Below, piece after piece: positions 4,625 to 6,438 of a DNA stretch of 6,438 bases. Origin of the DNA: an uncultured Eubacteriales bacterium (lineage in GTDB: Bacteria; Bacillota; Clostridia; UBA1381; UBA9506); contig CABSKZ010000171.1 in NCBI GenBank assembly GCA_902478395.1, forward strand, positions 1 through 6,438. Reading direction: 5' to 3'. Under the pieces are notes generated by a model. The model made no database searches and had not been told where the DNA came from. It worked only from the letters and a program-made list of their open reading frames with translations. Made by a program: the position numbers and the translations under genes. The stretch's first letter is position 1, and each line of letters opens with the position of its first letter.

Positions 4625-5857
4625 TTATGGCGCTGGGGTGGCGGAGGGCTGGACGGGATCTACCGGCGGGCGTTCGGCCTTCACTTTCTGCGCAATGTTC
4701 TCAATATATTCCGCGACAACGGTCACCTCCAGGGTATCTTCATCTATGATATGGTAGGTTGGCTCAGTCCGGACAAGCTGGGAATTCGGCAGGACCATTT
4801 CGTCGATTAAATCCTCGACCTCTTTGATACCAGCTTCAATAACGCTTGCCTCAGTCTGAAGCTCATCTTCCAGTTGTATTTCTTTATACACATCTGTCGT
4901 CAGGGTAATGCCGCCGTATTTCCCAAACAGAGACAACTCGTGCTTCTCCGTTTCCGTAGTATAGTTTTCATAGGGAACAGCTTCGTCCAGAAATAAATTC
5001 AATTCCCTGCCAAACAGCTTGAGACGGCGTTTTTTCGTTACCTCACCCGTCTCGATTTTGCGCGTGTGAATGCGAGAGAACGCCTTTGTCTTCTCGTACC
5101 ACGTGCGCGCGTAGACTTCTGCTTCTGCCTGTGTAAAACGAGTTTCTATGTTGCGCTCGCTCGTTATCATGCCGCTGACAAGAATTGAGCCTTTCTGTAC
5201 CGTGTCCCCCAGCTTGACGGAGGGAATGCCGTTTTTTACAATCATAGAATCGATTACCCCATCCTTGAGCGCAAGGATGTTGCAATAGTCGTTCGGGTCG
5301 AAGATTTCGGGAGTGGAGAGCTTTTCTTTCACATTAACCACGATTTTAGACCCATTTTTATCGGGCCACAGCCAGGAAAGTTCCGGCATTTTAATCAGCA
5401 TTTCGTTTTTGATTTTCTTCTCATCGATGTTCATGCGGAATGCTCCGATTTTCAGTCCGCACGCCTCCAGCTCATTCAAAATTAAATTAGATGGAATTTT
5501 CTCGTTTCCGGTAATTTCGATTTCCCATACAAACTGGTTTAACACAATCATTGCAAGCAGGAACGCCAAAACGCCTCCGGCGAACCACTTCCGCTTCCGG
5601 TAACGGTGCATGGCGATTGGCAAGCCCTGCTTGCTGAGAATTTTGACCCGCACCCCCGTTTTTGCGGCAATGTCGGGAAGAAGCCGAAACCCGCGGATAC
5701 TGATTTTGCAGCGCAGTGTCCGGTCTGAGAAGCGGACCGCATCCCACAGGAGGATGCCGCGGGCTGCGCAGACGTTCAGGAACCGTTCCGGATACCGCCC
5801 GCTGACACGGATGACAAGATATCCCTTGATGTAATTGATTAGTTTTGTGAGAAGCAT
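4625..5857 (-). CDS. yqfD: sporulation protein YqfD
   Basis: A 410-residue protein of the YqfD spore family (about 400 residues in Bacillus), required for efficient sporulation and made in the mother cell under sigma-E in B. subtilis; its molecular role is not known. Visible layout: an N-terminal cytosolic part (1-90) with GYLVIRVSGRYPERFLN near the start, a basic stretch HRYRKRK (84-90), one membrane helix (about 91-110, WFAGGVLAFLLAMIVLNQF), then a large extra-cytoplasmic domain including ELSWLWPDKNGSKIVVNVKEK (159-179). The C-terminus ends in a proline-rich tail (PPVDPVQPSATPAP). The ATG at 5857 follows yqfC by 16 nt; AAAGGGG (5869-5875), overlapping the yqfC stop, is its ribosome site. 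In many spore formers phoH follows yqfD, but here a terminator follows directly. The gene appears complete. Confidence 0.92.
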   Translation of the reverse strand: MLLTKLINYIKGYLVIRVSGRYPERFLNVCAARGILLWDAVRFSDRTLRCKISIRGFRLLPDIAAKTGVRVKILSKQGLPIAMHRYRKRKWFAGGVLAFLLAMIVLNQFVWEIEITGNEKIPSNLILNELEACGLKIGAFRMNIDEKKIKNEMLIKMPELSWLWPDKNGSKIVVNVKEKLSTPEIFDPNDYCNILALKDGVIDSMIVKNGIPSVKLGDTVQKGSILVSGMITSERNIETRFTQAEAEVYARTWYEKTKAFSRIHTRKIETGEVTKKRRLKLFGRELNLFLDEAVPYENYTTETEKHELSLFGKYGGITLTTDVYKEIQLEDELQTEASVIEAGIKEVEDLIDEMVLPNSQLVRTEPTYHIIDEDTLEVTVVAEYIENIAQKVKAERPPVDPVQPSATPAP

Positions 5858-5873
5858 ACGTTGCCCAGCCCCT

Positions 5874-6161
5874 TTAGTGTAGGAATGATATGCCGGTAAT
5901 CACGCCGCGGATGAATATTTCGTCGTCCGTAATGCTCACGATTTCCAGCTTTTTTCCGTTTATTTTAATAATGTAGTTCTTGCTGTTCAGCTTAATCTGC
6001 CCATCTTCATATTCAAGCACGCTCCGGTAATTCTCAATCTGCAGTTCGCGGTTGTCGTTCATGGTCATACGAGGGATGTCCAAAAGCATGTCGCTGGGGA
6101 GGTCCAGCACATCGTTTAAGCGTTCTTTCACATTTTTCCGTTCCGTTCGTTTTTTCCGCAT
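5874..6161 (-). CDS. yqfC: sporulation protein YqfC
   Basis: A 95-residue protein of the YabP/YqfC family (93 residues in B. subtilis), a small soluble mother-cell sporulation protein that is nearly always encoded just before yqfD. The N-terminus is very basic (MRKKRTERKNVKERL), then comes DVLDLPSDMLLDIPRMTM (17-34), the ENYRSVLEYEDGQIKLN core (43-59), and the closing EIFIRGVITGISFL (81-94), all typical of the family. The frame is open to an ATG at 6182, but the start at 6161 is preferred. The reverse complement of 6168-6175 reads GAGGTGAT, a near-perfect Shine-Dalgarno 6 nt upstream, and the ATG at 6182 falls inside the promoter-like repeat. It is the first gene of the yqfC-yqfD operon, divergent from ylbJ. 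Its exact biochemical role is unknown. Confidence 0.92.
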   Translation of the reverse strand: MRKKRTERKNVKERLNDVLDLPSDMLLDIPRMTMNDNRELQIENYRSVLEYEDGQIKLNSKNYIIKINGKKLEIVSITDDEIFIRGVITGISFLH

Positions 6162-6176
6162 GATGAAATCACCTCT

Positions 6177-6212
6177 AGTCATTATTATGCGGCTGGTGGC
6201 ATAATAATGACT
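6177..6212. promoter_or_regulatory. symmetric divergent sigma-E-like promoter between yqfC and ylbJ
   Basis: A perfect 14-bp inverted repeat, AGTCATTATTATGC (6177-6190) and GCATAATAATGACT (6199-6212), flanks an 8-nt spacer. On the plus strand GTCATTAT (6178-6185), 14 nt, then CATAATAA (6200-6207) resembles the sigma-E -35/-10 pattern and spacing known from B. subtilis. By symmetry the minus strand holds the same pair. The plus-strand start of transcription would fall near 6214 and the minus-strand one near 6175, giving yqfC a very short leader of about 14 nt. The repeat is certain; its promoter role is inferred and the match to consensus is partial. Confidence 0.5.
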
Positions 6213-6250
6213 GTAGAGAGGGCAAATCGCCGGGGAAAGGAACGCTGAAC

Positions 6251-6389
6251 ATGAAAAGGATACGCATTCAGGCGCTGTATTTGAAATCGCTTGTGGTATA
6301 TCTGCTGGCGGTTCTGTTTATTATATTAATTGTGATTCATTCGGAAGAGACAATCGCTGCGGTACGGAGCGCGTTGGGGCTTTGTTACC
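6251..6389 (+). CDS. ylbJ: sporulation membrane protein YlbJ/SpoVV, 5' fragment
   Basis: The first 46 codons of a membrane protein cut off by the end of natural sequence at 6389. It has a basic start (MKRIRIQALYLKSL), one long hydrophobic helix (about residues 13-29, ending IVIHSEE), then ETIAAVRSALGLCY. This is the typical opening of YlbJ, whose full length is roughly 400 residues. In B. subtilis the protein (renamed SpoVV) is made under sigma-E and carries dipicolinic acid across the outer forespore membrane. AAAGGA (6236-6241) lies 9 nt before the ATG. It is divergent from yqfC-yqfD, sharing a symmetric promoter region with genes of the same regulon. The apparent last 15 residues of the open frame (PVSYTHLTLPTNREV) come almost wholly from adapter sequence and must be left out. 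The assignment rests on a short N-terminus plus context. Confidence 0.72.
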
Positions 6390-6438
6390 CTGTCTCTTAT
6401 ACACATCTGACGCTGCCGACGAATAGAGAGGTGTAGAT
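6390..6438 (+). other. Illumina Nextera adapter with i5 index (not genomic)
   Basis: From 6390 the sequence is the reverse complement of the Nextera read-1 transposase adapter. The 19-bp Tn5 mosaic end (CTGTCTCTTATACACATCT) covers 6390-6408 and the adapter arm GACGCTGCCGACGA 6409-6422. It continues into ATAGAGAG (6423-6430), the reverse complement of the i5 index CTCTCTAT, and GTGTAGAT (6431-6438), the start of the reverse-complemented P5 primer. This is an untrimmed library adapter at a contig end, so it has no biological meaning here. Confidence 0.98.

Noticed and set aside
6390..6408. Tn5/IS50 mosaic end as a sign of a natural transposon
   Set aside because: It is followed directly by synthetic adapter, i5 index and P5 sequence, so it comes from library preparation.

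Overview
The window is a fragment of a spore-forming Firmicute, most likely a Clostridia member (Oscillospiraceae/Lachnospiraceae-like). The evidence is three spore-specific genes of the endosporulation core (yqfC, yqfD and the start of ylbJ/spoVV), strong GGAGG-type ribosome binding sites, a consensus sigma-A promoter, and proteins typical of gut clostridia. Genus cannot be read from the sequence. The last 49 bases are not genomic: they are an Illumina Nextera adapter with its index, so the natural DNA stops at 6389, inside ylbJ.

Left part (1-839, minus strand): a probable terminator (27-68), a small DUF1905 protein (205-474), and upstream of it a broken XRE-type helix-turn-helix regulator (581-839) whose second half is in another frame. 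An AT-rich regulatory region with palindromes separates the regulator from the divergent genes to its right.

Middle left (1009-2556, plus strand): an extended -10 sigma-A promoter, a leader of about 120 nt with inverted repeats, then a tight three-gene operon. It encodes a diguanylate cyclase with a cysteine-rich N-terminal sensor region, a DUF1294 membrane protein (start overlaps the preceding stop as ATGA) and a DUF1653 protein that starts at TTG inside the DUF1294 gene. The operon ends in a textbook terminator that contains the last stop codon.

Middle right (2595-4615): a minus-strand short-chain dehydrogenase that resembles the EF-P 5-aminopentanone reductase YmfI, divergent from a plus-strand Mn-type superoxide dismutase. 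The roughly 200 nt after sod show no gene and may be an interspersed repeat. Two hairpins facing opposite ways separate sod from the convergent sporulation operon.

Right part (4625-6389): yqfC-yqfD on the minus strand, divergent from ylbJ on the plus strand. A perfect 14-bp inverted repeat between them places a sigma-E-like -35/-10 pair on each strand, which fits joint mother-cell expression of genes needed for spore maturation. No tRNA, rRNA, CRISPR array, intact insertion sequence or phage gene was seen. I found no clearly new multi-gene system; the most notable signals are the symmetric sporulation promoter, the adapter junction, the frameshifted regulator and the cysteine-rich cyclase operon.
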